Below the pieces are notes generated by a model. The model made no database searches and was not told the origin of the DNA. It saw only the letters and a program-made list of their open reading frames with translations. DNA of 64,000 bases from Bacillus sp. EB106-08-02-XG196 (GTDB lineage Bacteria > Bacillota > Bacilli > Bacillales > Cytobacillaceae): assembly GCF_013396335.1 (NCBI RefSeq), contig NZ_JABWSY010000007.1, forward strand, positions 62,001 through 126,000, in the 5' to 3' direction. This document shows positions 44,149 to 52,251 of this stretch, piece by piece. Position numbers and translations under genes: made by a program. How positions within the stretch are numbered: the first letter of the stretch is position 1; every line of letters starts with the position of its first letter.

Positions 44149-44641
44149 ATACATGAGCAAAGGTTGCATTAATTTTCATTACAAAGGTCATGATTGCCGT
44201 TGTATCTAAATTCGAAGTATCCTCAGTAACACCACTCACTTTTTTAACAATTTGCCTTTCAATAAAATTCATTTTACTTACTAGGAATTCTCCCCCAAAA
44301 ATACCGTTTGCGATTGAAACTTTCCTTAATTCCTCTGGAAAGGCGAGATCAAATTGCTCAATAGCTGTTTCGCCATCATGCCAGCAGCAAAGAAACAAGC
44401 CCAGTTTTTTGGTTAACAACTCATCATGATGCTTGCCGATAAAATGCTTTATTTTCCCTTGAATACTGCCGGCATGGATAGAGCCGCCGATGATTACGAA
44501 GTCATAATCGCTTACTTCAAATGCAATTCTATCCCTTTTTAAATCGACAGCTAAGACTTCTCCTTCCATCCACTCACTCAGTAATTGGACAGCTTTTTCT
44601 GTAGTGCCATGAGATGAGCCATAAACAATCAATGTCTTCAT
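44147..44641 (-). CDS. Flavodoxin domain protein (HemG-like)
   Basis: 164 residues. FMN-binding pattern: TLIVYGSSHGTTEKAVQLL is the phosphate loop; FVIIGGSIHAGSIQGKIKHF and LGLFLCCWHDGETAIEQF follow. The second segment (GGSIHAG) is typical of the menaquinone-dependent protoporphyrinogen IX dehydrogenase HemG branch. Firmicutes normally use other routes, so HemG activity should not be assumed. ATG 44641, ribosome binding site GGAGGGTAGG present. Confidence 0.78.
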   Translation of the reverse strand: MKTLIVYGSSHGTTEKAVQLLSEWMEGEVLAVDLKRDRIAFEVSDYDFVIIGGSIHAGSIQGKIKHFIGKHHDELLTKKLGLFLCCWHDGETAIEQFDLAFPEELRKVSIANGIFGGEFLVSKMNFIERQIVKKVSGVTEDTSNLDTTAIMTFVMKINATFAHV

Positions 44642-44856
44642 AAATCATCCTACCCTCCATGGAAAAATTTTCACCTTCAAATCACCCAAAACTGTCTGAC
44701 CTTTTGATGTTACCTTAATTATAATGCAGCAATAATAAATATCCGGGATAAATATTGGCAATATTTCTACAATTCAATCCCAAAACAACTCAGTCCTAAT
44801 GTGATGCGTATCATAAGGAATAAAAAAACTCTATAAATTATTATAATAGAAAACTT

Positions 44857-44894
44857 GAAAAATAGTGCCACCCTTTATAGGAGCACTATTTTTC
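44857..44894 (-). terminator. Terminator of the YfjL-like gene
   Basis: GAAAAATAGTGC (44857-44868) pairs with GCACTATTTTTC (44883-44894); stem overlaps the stop codon region, U-rich arm. Confidence 0.7.
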
Positions 44895-45554
44895 GATGAT
44901 ATTCCCTTCTTCCGTAATAAAAACGACCTTAGCCTGTTCATTCAGTTCATTTTCATAATATCTTACCTCGATTAATACAGGGAAACGAGCCTCTTTTAAA
45001 AATTGACTAAGTTTCTTCATTTTCTTTAATTCGTTATTTTGGTTTATTTTTGACCAATTTGTTTTTATATCTATAGGAATAGAGGTAGAGAGGATCGATA
45101 CATTTATTTCTTCATAGGTAGGAATTTTCGAACCAAAGATTTCTCCTTTGTCTTTGATTTGCAGTGCTTTAAACATTCCTCCGTCCAAATCCGGAAAAAG
45201 TTCTTTAATTTGAGCTTTAAGGTCGGTTGCTAACTCACTATCCCACATAACTTTCGGATAATTATCGGAGTAACCACGCGGAGAATCCACATCCTGCTCA
45301 ATGATAAATAAGAGGTTTGAATGATTCTTAGGATAGGCATATCCTTGGTAGGTTTCGCTTAAAAAATTGTAATTAATTTTCGTAAGGACAAATTCAGCTT
45401 GATATTTTTTTGTTATATAGTTCTGCATATTTCCTTCATGATTCTCTTTTCCCCAAGGTGTCCCGTAAAATACTGTATAAGCATAAAAGCTAAAAGTCAG
45501 AATGAGTCCTGTAAATACCATTAGGATGATCTTTGTTGCCTTTATATTCCTCAC
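44886..45554 (-). CDS. YfjL-like membrane-anchored protein
   Basis: 222 residues with one N-terminal hydrophobic anchor (IILMVFTGLILTFSFYAYTVFY) and an extracytoplasmic domain. YGTPWGKENHEGNMQNYITKKYQ and YQGYAYPKNHSNLLFIIEQD resemble the two-domain YfjL-like proteins of Bacillus. The function is unknown. It precedes csoR in opposite arrangement order but on the same strand, with 124 bp between them and its own terminator. Confidence 0.6.
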   Translation of the reverse strand: MRNIKATKIILMVFTGLILTFSFYAYTVFYGTPWGKENHEGNMQNYITKKYQAEFVLTKINYNFLSETYQGYAYPKNHSNLLFIIEQDVDSPRGYSDNYPKVMWDSELATDLKAQIKELFPDLDGGMFKALQIKDKGEIFGSKIPTYEEINVSILSTSIPIDIKTNWSKINQNNELKKMKKLSQFLKEARFPVLIEVRYYENELNEQAKVVFITEEGNIIEK

Positions 45555-45678
45555 CCCCCTAGAATTATCAGAATATTATAACTATAGTATTCTTCACCGG
45601 TTTTTCTTATTCCTTCTATTAAAAACAATAAAATGGAAAAAAAAAGACGTACAAAAAGTACGACCTGGAGGAGGAGCA

Positions 45679-46026
45679 TTATTTCTTCATTAATTTGTGA
45701 ATCGTAACCAGGACCTCATCTAAAACCTCATTGTCCCCTTCTTGAATTCTATCAAGAACACACGATTTTAGATGGCCTTCTAACAGTATTTTTGCAACGC
45801 TATTAAGTGCCGATTGCGTGGCTGAAATTTGCGTAATCACATCATCACAATAAGTATCCTTTTCAATTAATCCTTTAATTCCACGAATTTGCCCTTCAAT
45901 TCGATTAAGTCTCGTAACAAGATTACTCTTCACCTTATCGGAATGATGGCTTTTTCGGTGGCTGCCCTCAGTAATGCAGCAGGAATCATTATTCATTTCT
46001 TCATCATTTTCATGTTCAAAAGACAT
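45679..46026 (-). CDS. csoR: CsoR-family copper-sensing repressor
   Basis: 115 residues. The family core LVTRLNRIEGQIRGIKGLIEKDTYC starts at residue 36 (part: RLNRIEGQIRGIKG). The Cu(I)-ligand triad is complete: Cys60, His85 and Cys89 (TYCDD, EGHLKSC), which points to copper rather than formaldehyde or sulfide sensing. An extra N-terminal extension carries DSCC and a His-rich SHRKSHHSD stretch, likely metal-interacting. No copA or copZ is adjacent in the window. Start ATG 46026 with GAGGTGATGGA. Confidence 0.85.
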   Translation of the reverse strand: MSFEHENDEEMNNDSCCITEGSHRKSHHSDKVKSNLVTRLNRIEGQIRGIKGLIEKDTYCDDVITQISATQSALNSVAKILLEGHLKSCVLDRIQEGDNEVLDEVLVTIHKLMKK

Positions 46027-46104
46027 TCCATCACCTCATTTTCAATTATTATATCATACCCCCCTATCGTAAGGCGATGCACAACTTTACTCCTGAAAAA
46101 GAAA

Positions 46105-46130
46105 AAAACTGACACGTGAATGTCAGTTTT
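46105..46130 (-). terminator. Terminator of the AGCS gene
   Basis: AAAACTGACA (46105-46114) pairs with TGTCAGTTTT (46121-46130), followed by T-run on the minus strand. Confidence 0.85.
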
Positions 46131-46147
46131 CTTTTTGACCAAAAGCA

Positions 46148-47611
46148 TCAGCCTGTTTTTTCAACTGATTCTTTTTCAGGATACTTATACTCATGTTCCC
46201 AGAAATCAGCATCTTTGATACCCAATTTAACAGGATCAAACACGGGATCTTTTCCATCCTTCAACTGAGCTTCATAGTCTTTAAGAACTTTTAGGGCAGG
46301 TTTGGTTAATAAGAGAATAGCGATAAGGTTTAGCCAGGCCATTGCCCCAACCCCAACATCCCCTAGTGCCCATGCGAGACCTGCTTCTTTTATACAGCCA
46401 TAGTAAACCATTCCTAGGATAACAAATTTAAGGACATATTCCGTCCAACGATTCTTATTTTTGAAAATATAAGCAAGATTTGTTTCCGCCATATAATAGT
46501 AAGCCATGATGGTTGTAAAAGCGAAGAACAATAGAGCAATCGCTACAAACGGTGCACCAAACCCTGGTAATACGGATTCAACTGCCGCTTGTGTGTAGCC
46601 AGGACCGGCTTCAACTTCGGTAAGGTTTGTAACAATCGGTTCTTTTCCTTCTGGTGTGACATTATACATTCCAGTCATCAGAATCATAAAGGCAGTTGCC
46701 GTACAAACAAACCAAGTATCAATATATACAGAGAAGGCTTGCACAATTCCTTGCTTTGCAGGGTGTGATACTTCCGCTGCTGCAGCAGCATGAGGTCCAG
46801 TACCCTGACCTGCTTCATTGGAATAAATGCCTCGTTTCACTCCCCAAGATATAGCGGCACCTAAAATTCCCCCATAAGCTGCATTTCCGCCAAATGCACT
46901 AGAAAAAATTAAAGAAAGGACTTCTGGTATTTGAGAGAAATTTGCAAAAGTAATGATTAGAGCCACGATTATATAACCTGCAGCCATAAATGGTACAATA
47001 AATTCAGCTGTACGTGCGATCCGTTTTACACCACCGAAAATAATAATGGCTAACACTAAAATTAATACAATACCTGTAATACTTGTATTGATTCCAAAAG
47101 CATTATCAATACCGACGGCAATACTATTTGCCTGTACCCCTGGTAAAAGGGCACCAGTAGCAATAACTGTAACGATGGCAAATAATACAGCGTACCATTT
47201 TATCTTTAAGCCTTTTTCTATGTAATAGGCCGGACCCCCGCGAAATTGGCCGCCTTGTTTAGTCTTATATACCTGTCCGAGAGTGGATTCGATGAAGGCT
47301 GAACCTGCTCCTAAAAATGCAATTAACCACATCCAGAAAACTGCACCCGGACCCCCAAAAGCAATCGCAGTCGCAACACCAGCAATATTACCTGTTCCAA
47401 CTCTTCCAGACAATGCAAGGTTTAGCGCCTGAAAGGACGATATTCCTGCTTCAGATTTTTGACCTTTAAACGTTAGCCTAAAAATATCCTTCATATGCCT
47501 GATTTGAAGAAACCTAGTTGATACTGTATAAAACAATCCTACCGCTAAACATAAATAAATTAGTGCCTGACTCCAAATAATTCCATTTAACCAATTCACA
47601 ATTTGTTCCAA
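46148..47611 (-). CDS. Alanine/glycine:sodium symporter (AGCS family)
   Basis: 487 residues from TTG 47611, behind AAAAGGGGG. Eleven hydrophobic helices. AGCS motifs: ALNLALSGRVGTGNIAGVATA with the conserved GTGNIAG, FLGAGSAFIESTLGQVYK, and GVKRGIYSNEAGQGTGPHAAAA (part: SNEAGQGTGPHAA). It imports alanine, glycine or glutamine with Na+. The upstream region (47612-47765) has an A/T-rich promoter area. No substrate choice is possible from sequence. Confidence 0.92.
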   Translation of the reverse strand: MEQIVNWLNGIIWSQALIYLCLAVGLFYTVSTRFLQIRHMKDIFRLTFKGQKSEAGISSFQALNLALSGRVGTGNIAGVATAIAFGGPGAVFWMWLIAFLGAGSAFIESTLGQVYKTKQGGQFRGGPAYYIEKGLKIKWYAVLFAIVTVIATGALLPGVQANSIAVGIDNAFGINTSITGIVLILVLAIIIFGGVKRIARTAEFIVPFMAAGYIIVALIITFANFSQIPEVLSLIFSSAFGGNAAYGGILGAAISWGVKRGIYSNEAGQGTGPHAAAAAEVSHPAKQGIVQAFSVYIDTWFVCTATAFMILMTGMYNVTPEGKEPIVTNLTEVEAGPGYTQAAVESVLPGFGAPFVAIALLFFAFTTIMAYYYMAETNLAYIFKNKNRWTEYVLKFVILGMVYYGCIKEAGLAWALGDVGVGAMAWLNLIAILLLTKPALKVLKDYEAQLKDGKDPVFDPVKLGIKDADFWEHEYKYPEKESVEKTG

Positions 47612-47728
47612 GTAAATCCCCCTTTTATCTTTGATGTTTTCTATTATATAACAGCTTATCTATAAAATAAAAGAATTTTTTGTTTTTTAAAAATATTTAG
47701 ATTAATTTGTTTTTTAAACAAACAAAAA

Positions 47729-47762
47729 GCCTACTACAGTAAAAAATGTAATAGGCTTTCTC
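47729..47762 (-). terminator. Terminator of the alarmone synthetase gene
   Basis: AAAGCCTA and TAGGCTTT with extension TACA/TGTA (one mismatch), followed by TTTTTG on the minus strand. Confidence 0.75.
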
Positions 47763-47765
47763 ATT

Positions 47766-48503
47766 TTATTTGATTCCGAGTTTTTCTCCCATAAATGTCT
47801 CTATTAATTTTAATTTGTTGGTTCCGATCCCCATAGACTGTAGCATAACCTCAGCATCGTCAGCTTGTTTCATTTTCTTCATTTCCTTATGAAGATTTTC
47901 CATTTTATTATCTAAAAGTGCGGCCATTTCGGCTGTAGTTTTTAATTCATCAAGCATTTTTCGTGGAACTTCTTTATTATATTTATAATAAATTTTATGT
48001 TCTAAGCTTGCCCAAAAGTCCATGGCAATGGTACGAATTTGAATCTCAACACAGGTTAATTCCTCACGATCGGACATGAAAATCGGTATTTCCAGAATCA
48101 TATGCAAGCTTTGATAACCATTGGGCTTTGGATTTTTTATATAATCCTTATATTCTAATATACGAATGTCTTTCTGATTCGCAATCATCCTGCTTATTTC
48201 ATAAATATCGGAAATAAAGGAACAGGTTATTCTCATACCTGCTATATCTTTTATATTTTCCTTAATACTGTCTAGATTGAATTCGATACCTTTTCGCTGA
48301 ACTTTTCTAAAGATGCTCTCAGGTGATTTTAATCGTGTTTTAACATGTTCTATTGGATTATAATCATGAATATAATTAAATTCATCTTTAAGTATATTAA
48401 TTTTTGTCGTCATTTCATCTAAAGCAAATTTATAAGCCATCATAAAACGAGTCAATTCAATTTTGATTGCTTTTAAATCCTTCATATCAAGGGTCTTTTC
48501 CAT
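47766..48503 (-). CDS. Small alarmone synthetase SasA/YwaC type
   Basis: 245 residues, synthetase domain only, no hydrolase or TGS/ACT. YNPIEHVKTRLKSPESI, DIAGMRITCSFISDIYEI, PKPNGYQSLHMI, VEIQIRTIAMDFWASLEHKIYYK: the last contains the RTxxMDFWASLEHK signature close to B. subtilis YwaC (SasA/RelP). It makes (p)ppGpp-type alarmones from GTP/GDP and ATP. YwaC is induced by cell-wall stress in B. subtilis. It is 35 residues longer than YwaC at the C-terminus. Confidence 0.88.
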   Translation of the reverse strand: MEKTLDMKDLKAIKIELTRFMMAYKFALDEMTTKINILKDEFNYIHDYNPIEHVKTRLKSPESIFRKVQRKGIEFNLDSIKENIKDIAGMRITCSFISDIYEISRMIANQKDIRILEYKDYIKNPKPNGYQSLHMILEIPIFMSDREELTCVEIQIRTIAMDFWASLEHKIYYKYNKEVPRKMLDELKTTAEMAALLDNKMENLHKEMKKMKQADDAEVMLQSMGIGTNKLKLIETFMGEKLGIK

Positions 48504-48532
48504 AGCTATCGCTTACATCCTTTCGGAAATCG

Positions 48533-49192
48533 TTACTCTTCTTTTGTTACAGTTCCATTTGTCCGTAATTGTTTCATGACTTCTGGTGGAAAAATTATAC
48601 GGCACATCACCTTAGCTACTTCACGATAATCTGTCTGATTCCCACAGTGTTTCATTTTCTCATGGGCATGCTCGGCCAAAATCATCACCGACCACGTAAC
48701 GGTATTTAAATCTAAATCGTTCCAAGTTAGATCATTATCGTAAGCCCTTTTTAATCCAGAAAGAATCCTAGTAAAAATCTTTCGTTTTCCGGCTGCTAAT
48801 ACCTCTGCAAACTCTGTATCCTTAGCCAATAATTCAGGAAGCAATCGCTGCAAGCCAATTTCCTTCAGACGTTCATCATGTGATTCTAATAGGGAAGCTA
48901 ACGTACTTTCTGGATCTGAAACCCCCCATTTTGGTTCAGGCGGCATTAACATCTCAATTTGATCCTCTAACAGAGACATTAACAGCTGTCGTTTATCCGA
49001 AAAGTACCGATAAAAAGTCCCGGTTGCCACCCCTGCATGTGCGGCGATTTCCTTTGCCGTTGTATGCTCAAAGCCTCTTGAAACAAATAATTCATGACCA
49101 CTTTTCAATAATAAATCTCTTTTTATTTGCGCACGTTCCTGCTTAGGAATTAGGGGAAACTCACCAACCAGCTGTTCTTCTCGGTCTGACAT
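48533..49192 (-). CDS. TetR family regulator
   Basis: 219 residues from ATG 49192, with TGAGGTGAG upstream; the in-frame ATG at 49276 is unlikely because it would read through the operator. HTH: KRDLLLKSGHELFVSRGFEHTTAKEIAAHAGVATGTFYRYFSDKRQLL (part: TTAKEIAAHAGVATGTFYRYF). The C-terminal domain is not specific. Two near-identical palindromes in its upstream region (49234 and 49285) suggest autoregulation. No transporter or enzyme target lies directly divergent; the next plus-strand gene is a 53-residue protein. Confidence 0.85.
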   Translation of the reverse strand: MSDREEQLVGEFPLIPKQERAQIKRDLLLKSGHELFVSRGFEHTTAKEIAAHAGVATGTFYRYFSDKRQLLMSLLEDQIEMLMPPEPKWGVSDPESTLASLLESHDERLKEIGLQRLLPELLAKDTEFAEVLAAGKRKIFTRILSGLKRAYDNDLTWNDLDLNTVTWSVMILAEHAHEKMKHCGNQTDYREVAKVMCRIIFPPEVMKQLRTNGTVTKEE

Positions 49193-49233
49193 TTTTCTCA
49201 CCTCATACCTATTATACCACAAAAAATAAATAT

Positions 49234-49247
49234 TGAACCATAGTTCA
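49234..49247. promoter_or_regulatory. TetR operator-like palindrome 1
   Basis: TGAACCATAGTTCA, one mismatch from the perfect palindrome at 49285; 42 bp upstream of the tetR start. Confidence 0.65.
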
Positions 49248-49284
49248 TGTTTCCATTGACAGACTCTCTTTGACATGCAATACT

Positions 49285-49298
49285 TGAACTATAGTTCA
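49285..49298. promoter_or_regulatory. TetR operator-like palindrome 2
   Basis: TGAACTATAGTTCA, a perfect 14-bp palindrome 51 bp from the first copy. Confidence 0.7.
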
Positions 49299-49452
49299 TG
49301 TTATTCCAATCTATGTTCACACCCCTTGGCAGTCGATTGAAATAACATGAACAAATTATTTATTTTTTGATTTTCTGAGTCTTTTTACTCGCTTTTTTTG
49401 GTTTTATTCATTTATAATATTCTATAATTAACTTTGGAAGGTGTTGATTAAT

Positions 49453-49614
49453 ATGGCAAACCAATCTGATAAAAAAGATATCTCAATCAACTCAAGCGTT
49501 TCACTAAAGGGAATTGTAAAAGCCATTTTCAACGATACCGTACACGTGCAAATTGGCGGCAAGATTATTACACTGCCAAAAGCTGATTTCATGTTAGATA
49601 AATCTATGAATTAA
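49453..49614 (+). CDS. Small protein, 53 residues
   Basis: ATG 49453 with GGAAGGTG upstream. The product starts MANQSDKKDISINSSVSLKG and continues IVKAIFNDTVHVQIGGKIITLPKADFML (parts), with alternating hydrophobic residues that suggest a small beta-barrel or KOW-like fold. It is followed by its own terminator. I do not recognise a named family; reminiscent of small Bacillaceae DUF2187-like proteins, but that is only a resemblance. Confidence 0.6.
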   Translation: MANQSDKKDISINSSVSLKGIVKAIFNDTVHVQIGGKIITLPKADFMLDKSMN

Positions 49615-49640
49615 AAAGATTTTTATTCGCGACCCATTAC

Positions 49641-49677
49641 AAGAAAGCCCATTGCTGCACATGCAATGGGCTTTCTT
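49641..49677 (+). terminator. Terminator of the 53-residue gene
   Basis: AAGAAAGCCCATTGC (49641-49655) pairs with 49663-49677; 7-nt loop, TTTT downstream. Confidence 0.9.
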
Positions 49678-49888
49678 TTGCATGTATGACAACATTACAA
49701 GCTCTTATTGGGAGGATATGGCTTCTATTTTAAGAACGTAAGAGTTATATTCACGAGTATCCACCTCACGAAAGCTGACCGCCAGATATGCTGTTTTTTC
49801 GACTTTGTATGGAAATATTTGCAGTGCTATCATTGTAATTGTGTTACCCATAAAGCCGTTAAAACGGTAAAAACCGGAGGGATTCATT

Positions 49889-50074
49889 ATCCATTATTTG
49901 AAACTAAAGTATACAAATGAAATGGAAAAAGCGATGTTGAGTGCACACGGGGTATGTTATGAAGACTATAAACGAAAATTAAATGTGAGAATGGAAGTTG
50001 AAAAGCGGCGTGAGCTGGATTATTTAATCAGCAAACGGCTTAGCGCCGATTTTGACGGAAGAATACACGGTTGA
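49889..50074 (+). CDS. Small basic protein with a non-canonical start
   Basis: A reading frame of about 61 codons ends at TGA 50074 and reads through KLKYTNEMEKAMLSAHG, VCYEDYKRKLNVRMEVEKRR and ELDYLISKRLSADFDGR. A strong GGAGG lies at 49877-49881. The codon at 8-nt spacing is ATC (49889), with ATT just before; TTG is at 49898 and ATG at 49922, both far from the site. Either ATC/ATT is used, or an ATG was altered by mutation or sequencing error. Followed by a terminator at 50083. No family recognised. Confidence 0.5.
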   Translation: MHYLKLKYTNEMEKAMLSAHGVCYEDYKRKLNVRMEVEKRRELDYLISKRLSADFDGRIHG

Positions 50075-50082
50075 TATATAAG

Positions 50083-50107
50083 AGGAGCTTCCATTTCGGA
50101 AGCTCCT
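50083..50107 (+). terminator. Terminator after 49889-50074 frame
   Basis: AGGAGCTTCC (50083-50092) pairs with GGAAGCTCCT (50098-50107); followed by TATTCTTT. The tgl stop follows at 50114, so the hairpin may act both ways. Confidence 0.75.
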
Positions 50108-50113
50108 TATTCT

Positions 50114-50851
50114 TTAACGTAATAGGTTAATCGTTCTATAATTTGGCCTTGTGATCATGCGCATAAGATAAGAAGATTCCGTAGAATTCTCTTTTCTCTT
50201 TCCATTTAAGAAGTTAATGATGGTCTTAGAATCTCTTATTCCAATTCCATGTCCAAAGAATTTATCATTACCAAAAAAGATTACATTTTCGGCCCTCCAC
50301 CACGGCTGTTTTGGGTCAAAATCTGGATTTTTGAAATGTAAGACATCACCAATGATGAAATCCTCCCCATCTTTTTGATAAACAGGAAGATCCTCGTCAA
50401 ATTGCCAATCCATTAAATAAAGACGCCTGAAGTACGTATTAAATGCCCTTGGACCAATTGTATAGAGTACAGCGATGTATAGGACGATTGCAATAGCTGT
50501 AGCGCATTCAAAAGCATATAACTTCCCATTTTTCACTATATCCTCAATTCCTTCTGAGGGATTGAACCCCTCACGCAAGAGAAAACCTCCGTTCGGCAAT
50601 CGATACCAGTACTTCCTGTTCGGAAAGGAATATGTGAAAGTGGTAAACTTTGCACCGCTTTTATCTAAAGCGGTTGCGGCTTTTATCGTATTCTCTCGGA
50701 ATAGTAATTCAAACTTCAGTTGTTGAAGAGACGTGTAATAATAAACCACAGGATAACTTGCCATTTGTTTCAAAATTGTCCTTTGATCACTATTAGTTAT
50801 TTCTTTTTGAAGATCCTCAAGCTTTACAATTGCACCATTTAAACTTATCAT
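50114..50851 (-). CDS. tgl: Spore protein-glutamine gamma-glutamyltransferase (transglutaminase)
   Basis: 245 residues, the same size as B. subtilis Tgl. The catalytic Cys is at residue 116 in LYAFECATAIAIV, exactly as in Tgl. Further hallmarks: FLLREGFNPSEGIEDI, YLMDWQFDEDLPVYQKDGEDFIIGDVLHF (part: GDVLHFKNPDFDP) and ENVIFFGNDKFFGHGIGI with the His. Tgl crosslinks spore coat proteins by epsilon-(gamma-glutamyl)lysine bonds. ATG 50851 with AGGAGG. Expression is expected in the mother cell. Confidence 0.95.
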   Translation of the reverse strand: MISLNGAIVKLEDLQKEITNSDQRTILKQMASYPVVYYYTSLQQLKFELLFRENTIKAATALDKSGAKFTTFTYSFPNRKYWYRLPNGGFLLREGFNPSEGIEDIVKNGKLYAFECATAIAIVLYIAVLYTIGPRAFNTYFRRLYLMDWQFDEDLPVYQKDGEDFIIGDVLHFKNPDFDPKQPWWRAENVIFFGNDKFFGHGIGIRDSKTIINFLNGKRKENSTESSYLMRMITRPNYRTINLLR

Positions 50852-50953
50852 TTGATACCTCCTTTCTACACCATATGACCCTATTCCTTGTTACATGCAG
50901 GAGGGAGACAAGAAAATAGCCAAATCCCGCACTAAGGACCTGACCGTTTACAG

Positions 50954-51505
50954 TTATAGGTTTACTTTTAATGCAATTTCTTCTGCTATACAACTGGAAA
51001 CACAGATTCCACAGCCCGTACACTTTTCTAAAGAGACCACTGGAACTCCATTAACAACTTTTAGTGCACCTTCTATTGGACACGCGCGGACACAATAATC
51101 ACAAATTACATTTTGATAGGCAAGACATTGGTCTGGACTGACATTTATTGATCCAATAGAAGGGCGAGCAGCGAAATCGGCAAAGTTTAATGATTTGGTC
51201 GGACATACTTCGATACACTTCGTGCAAAGTGTGCAAGGTGTTACATTTGGCTCAAGATAAGGAGTATTAACCAATTTCACTCCACTTTCAAGAGGAAATA
51301 ACCTGATACTATTTTCCGGACATATCTCCTTGCATTTCCCACATCTAGAACAAGAAGTTAGAAATTCCAGTTCATTACAAGACCCCGGCGGGCGGAAAAA
51401 ATCCCTTTCCACCTCTATTTGTGGTGCAATAAAATTCCCTAAGAAACCAATGGTAGATTCCCAGTTTAATGAAAGAAATTCTCTCCTTTTTAGCTTTTCT
51501 GTCAT
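50954..51505 (-). CDS. napF: Polyferredoxin NapF/NapG type, four 4Fe-4S motifs
   Basis: 183 residues. Cysteine clusters: CSRCGKCKEICP near residue 52, CTLCTKCIEVCP near 91, C-x-x-C-x-x-x-C-P in ICDYCVRACP, and CTGCGICVSSC near 160. No transmembrane helix or twin-arginine signal peptide, so it is cytoplasmic like NapF rather than exported like NapG. The ATG overlaps the napD stop as ATGA. It may help NapA maturation or carry electrons in the Nap operon. Confidence 0.8.
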   Translation of the reverse strand: MTEKLKRREFLSLNWESTIGFLGNFIAPQIEVERDFFRPPGSCNELEFLTSCSRCGKCKEICPENSIRLFPLESGVKLVNTPYLEPNVTPCTLCTKCIEVCPTKSLNFADFAARPSIGSINVSPDQCLAYQNVICDYCVRACPIEGALKVVNGVPVVSLEKCTGCGICVSSCIAEEIALKVNL

Positions 51506-51765
51506 CTAGCACCAGCAGCCTCTTGATAATATGGCTCATCTTCAAAGTTTGTGTAAACTAGACAAATGGCAAGGACCCCGTCAATTTCCTTAAAGGTTTC
51601 TGCGGTTCTATAGCTTTGGTCTACCGTCTCCGTTTCTAATGTAAGGATTACTTTTTTTCCTTCATGGATATGGTGAACTTCAACACCGTTTATATAAGCA
51701 AATTTTTCTGCTGCATGATCTGCTTGGCCTGGGATTGTTTCAACATATATTCCCGAAATAACCAT
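51502..51765 (-). CDS. napD: NapD-type chaperone for nitrate reductase
   Basis: 87 residues from ATG 51765, behind GGAGGGG. The ferredoxin-fold VISGIYVETIPGQADHAAEKF and IHEGKKVILTLETETVDQ and DGVLAICLVYTNFED segments match NapD. NapD binds the twin-arginine signal of NapA and prevents premature export. Its presence supports the NapA identity. Confidence 0.85.
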   Translation of the reverse strand: MVISGIYVETIPGQADHAAEKFAYINGVEVHHIHEGKKVILTLETETVDQSYRTAETFKEIDGVLAICLVYTNFEDEPYYQEAAGAR

Positions 51766-51830
51766 GCTCAACCCCTCCAGACTTTATTTGGTTGGCCTCC
51801 AGAATAAGAAAGAAGGCCAATCACGCTATA

Positions 51831-52235
51831 CTACTCGTTGAACGCCGTTTTTGTATCAGTTTGTTGGGCGTGACATTGAACACAATTATCCCTGAAAACT
51901 TGACCTTTTGGATCATTATCATAAAAATGGTCATCTGGCGGCGTAGGTGCTCCAGTCCCCTCTTTTCCATGGCAGGCTAAACAGCTTTCATGGTGAAGCT
52001 CTCCATTCCATCGGTCTACATGGGTAACATGCTGCATCGGAGGTGCATTCAAAAGTCCCATAGTTGCAGCATCTTGTCTTCCTTCTTCGGACAACTGAAT
52101 TAATCCTGCTGCTGGGCTATTCACTTCCAGATTAGTAGAGGCAGATTCTAATGATCCTTGCAATTTAGTCGAAGTAATTGCAACAACAATCACTAAGACA
52201 AACCCTAAAATATAAAGAAGTTCTTTTCCTCTCAT
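51831..52235 (-). CDS. napB: Nitrate reductase diheme cytochrome c subunit NapB, membrane-anchored
   Basis: 134 residues from ATG 52235, with GGAGGTG upstream. N-terminal anchor helix LLYILGFVLVIVVAIT is not followed by a cleavage site. Two heme-binding motifs, CLACH and CVQCH, near residues 88 and 118, with additional His residues (MQHVTHVDRWNGELHHE) for axial ligation. It passes electrons to NapA. 16 bp after napA. Confidence 0.88.
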   Translation of the reverse strand: MRGKELLYILGFVLVIVVAITSTKLQGSLESASTNLEVNSPAAGLIQLSEEGRQDAATMGLLNAPPMQHVTHVDRWNGELHHESCLACHGKEGTGAPTPPDDHFYDNDPKGQVFRDNCVQCHAQQTDTKTAFNE

Positions 52236-52251
52236 ACCATTCACACCTCCA

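Noticed and set aside
49705..49920. Two opposing frames of 60 and 70 codons (minus 49705-49887, plus 49708-49920)
   Set aside because: Neither has a ribosome binding site. The plus frame runs through the Shine-Dalgarno of the 49889 small gene. The minus frame looks weakly protein-like but I could not support it.
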